Source: Diospyros lotus (taxonomy: Eukaryota; Streptophyta; Magnoliopsida; Ericales; Ebenaceae). Taken from it: a stretch of 64,000 nt of DNA. Location: NCBI RefSeq assembly GCF_014633365.1, contig NC_068338.1, positions 53,951,716-54,015,715 of the forward strand, read 5' to 3'. Position numbers and translations under genes: made by a program. Numbering within the stretch: the first letter of the stretch is position 1; each line of letters opens with the position of its first letter. Shown piece by piece: positions 58,919 through 64,000 of the stretch. The notes beneath the pieces were generated by a model. The model was not told the DNA's origin, did not search any database, and saw nothing but the letters and a program-made list of their open reading frames with translations.

Positions 58919-60951
58919 TTGCCGCTTCCTTTGTGGATCTCAGTGCTCATGGCAGACCATTGTTTTGAAGATTCTAGTATATATTGCACATATAAATATA
59001 TCTCATATATATACACAGGGCCAGAACGAGGGTACCTGTAATTCTGCGTTGGAAGTGTGCATGGTAAAATGGGCAACGGCAGCTGAAGCTGTGGAGCTCT
59101 TAAAGCTTCTCATTCTCATTCATTGGATGTCATCAGATCATAGATTCTGCAGATAAGGTGATATTCGGGTCATGGGTTGCAACCGGGTCTAACAACACCA
59201 AATTATATCAATTTTTTATTTATATGATATTATTAACTATTACTTTTGACGTTAAAAAATTAGATAAATTACCGCTTTGAATGATTTTTGTGTTTTTCTT
59301 TCGTTTATTTCTCTTTAATTATATATATATTTTTAAAAAAATGGCACATCCTTTATATTTTTATTTGATTTTCAGCAAAAAAAATAAAGAAATTAAGAAA
59401 AACAAAAATAACAAAAATAAATGAAACATTTCTAATGAGTTTAAAGAACCTAACAAGAGAAGAAAAAAGGACAAGACGAGATAAAGAATAATTAAGTATT
59501 ATTGTTATTGTTATTTAAATATAATAATTAAAAATTATATTATGAAATAACTTAAGAAATTGACAAAATCAAGCAAAAAATACAATTATTTAGAAGAGTC
59601 TAATAGTTGTTCGAGAGAGAGTTTTCTCATGATGTTTTTCCAAAATAATGACTTAATTGGGTAAATTATGTTTTGTAATATGTCTCTATATTTTTATTAT
59701 TCTATAAAATGATTTTTTCTAAGATAACTTTTTATCTTAGAAAATATTTATTATTTAAAATAATAGATTTTACTAGAACAAAGTCTTTTTCGAGAGAACT
59801 CTCGTGAGAGAGGATATACTATAATAATTGCGATCGTTCTGACTGAGTATAGAGATAAATAAAAACTAAAATTTAGTTAGTAAAACAAATAACAAGAAAA
59901 AGTAAACCTCGGAGGGATTATTGATTGCAATTTCCAAAAGTTAAGGATGATTCATGCAAATAGCGTTAATCTTGGAGGTATTTGGTGTATTTCACCAAAA
60001 AGAAATTATATTTTTGGAAATGAAATAAAAATTGGGGGGAAAATTAAACGCCACCCCTCCCTCACCCGCAGTGCAGAACGAACCTTAAATACTAAATTAG
60101 CATGAAAAACCAAAAAGGAACAAACGAACGAACGAACGATCGATCGAACAAACAAGGCCCTCCTATTACGAGGAGATCCATTTGGCACGTGCTGCTGTTC
60201 TACCTATGGTCTTCATCTTCGCCATGGGAGGCTGAGAAAGCGAGGGAGAAAGGTTCTCCTTTGTTCTCCGTTCAAAGCAAACTTGAACAACAAAAGAACA
60301 GAGGAGGAGGAGGAGGAGGAGGAGGAGGAGACGTTTTCTTTGTTTTTGAGATAACAATTATTTCAAAAGCAAAATCAACCCACCAACCTACCCACCCCAC
60401 CCGCGAAGCATCGGATAAGGAAGGCTTTAAATTGTTCCTCTCCTCTTCCGCTTTCTCTCGTCGTCCTTTCCGTTCCATTTCTTCCCCAAATCTTCCATTT
60501 CTATAGCTGTGTCTGCATTTGTTGGATTTGTTTGGAATATGCCCGAATCCTTCTCACTGGTTTGATCTCATTGTGATTTTGATTGAACCCTGTGGCTTTT
60601 GGGCAATGTGGTTTGGTCCTATTACGCTTGGGGCGTTTTGGCAATATGGGTCCCTGTGTTTGGCGGTCTGGCTGGTTTCAGGTTAGATAATTGCATTTTG
60701 TTCAATCGTCAATGATGCTGTCGCTGTGCCTGTTGTCTATTCTCCGTGGGATATGAGTGTTTTGGACAAGATATTCATCGTTGGGCGATTGAAGGAAAGT
60801 AATGCTTTTTGTCATTTTGTATCGTGAATTTTGGGGTAAATTCAAATAGAATCCGGTGGGAAGGAGAATAAGGTCATAATTGATTGAGAAAAGATTTAGA
60901 TTCTTGGAAACTTTTGAAGGACGGGTTAGGGGCCTGCATCCAAATTTAACC
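58919..60951. other. Shared upstream region of the divergent PPR and kinase genes
   Basis: About 2.0 kb between the two start codons. The left 230 bases should hold the PPR promoter (a TATATA-rich stretch lies at 58975-59015); 59200-59980 is AT-rich; from about 60040 the DNA is more balanced and contains the kinase promoter, (GAG)n tract and 5' UTR. Transcript starts are not determinable. Confidence 0.5.
60301..60330 (+). repeat. (GAG)10 microsatellite upstream of the kinase gene
   Basis: Ten perfect GAG/AGG units, probably in the promoter or 5' UTR of the kinase gene about 620 bp before its ATG. Confidence 0.95.
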
Positions 60952-63982
<3,031 letters not shown>

Positions 63983-64000
63983 GTAATGTATTCATCTCCT

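Noticed and set aside
60102..60506. 134-codon plus-strand ORF upstream of the kinase
   Set aside because: It runs through the (GAG)10 repeat giving poly-Gly and has no recognisable domain; best explained as promoter or 5' UTR sequence.

Overview
The window is nuclear DNA of a flowering plant, probably a eudicot. It holds four intron-bearing or plant-type protein genes separated by AT-rich DNA, and it is densely packed with plant retrotransposons (Ty1/copia, a Ty3/gypsy chromovirus, LINEs) and DNA-transposon relics. Species cannot be fixed from the sequence alone.

Layout. (1) Positions 1-43302 are almost entirely one gene on the minus strand, exportin-4 (XPO4). Its start codon is at 43302. 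Nineteen in-phase coding exons (2118 nt, 706 codons) can be placed from 43302 down to 5836; the C-terminal part lies left of the window. Its introns are swollen by transposons. Intron 4 (14.4 kb) holds a four-level nest: a Tork-like copia element, inside it a gene-poor LTR element, inside that a second copia element, inside that a solo LTR. Intron 9 holds a three-level nest (LINE, then a hAT-type element, then a solo LTR). Intron 15 holds a non-autonomous LTR element that carries a broken, intronless piece of a DA1/DAR-type gene (UIM plus LIM region). The last intron holds a chromovirus inserted into a LINE. (2) 43303-48589 is intergenic with two Tourist-like MITEs and a hAT-like relic. (3) 48590-53833, minus strand: the U11/U12 snRNP 48 kDa protein of the minor spliceosome (4 coding exons, 749 aa, CHHC zinc finger). 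(4) 53834-57199: AT-rich intergenic DNA with a degraded hAT copy. (5) 57200-58918, minus strand: an intronless P-class pentatricopeptide repeat protein of 572 aa, probably plastid-targeted. (6) 60952 to the right edge, plus strand: the first nine coding exons of a casein kinase 1-like kinase.

The four host genes are unrelated in function (nuclear transport, minor splicing, organelle RNA, signalling) and form no operon or pathway. Most of the biological interest is in the mobile-element archaeology: precise target-site duplications (TSDs) allow insertion orders to be read directly, and one non-autonomous LTR family appears to have picked up host coding sequence. Exon edges were placed by eye from GT/AG sites, continuous reading frame and remembered family similarity; no alignment was run.
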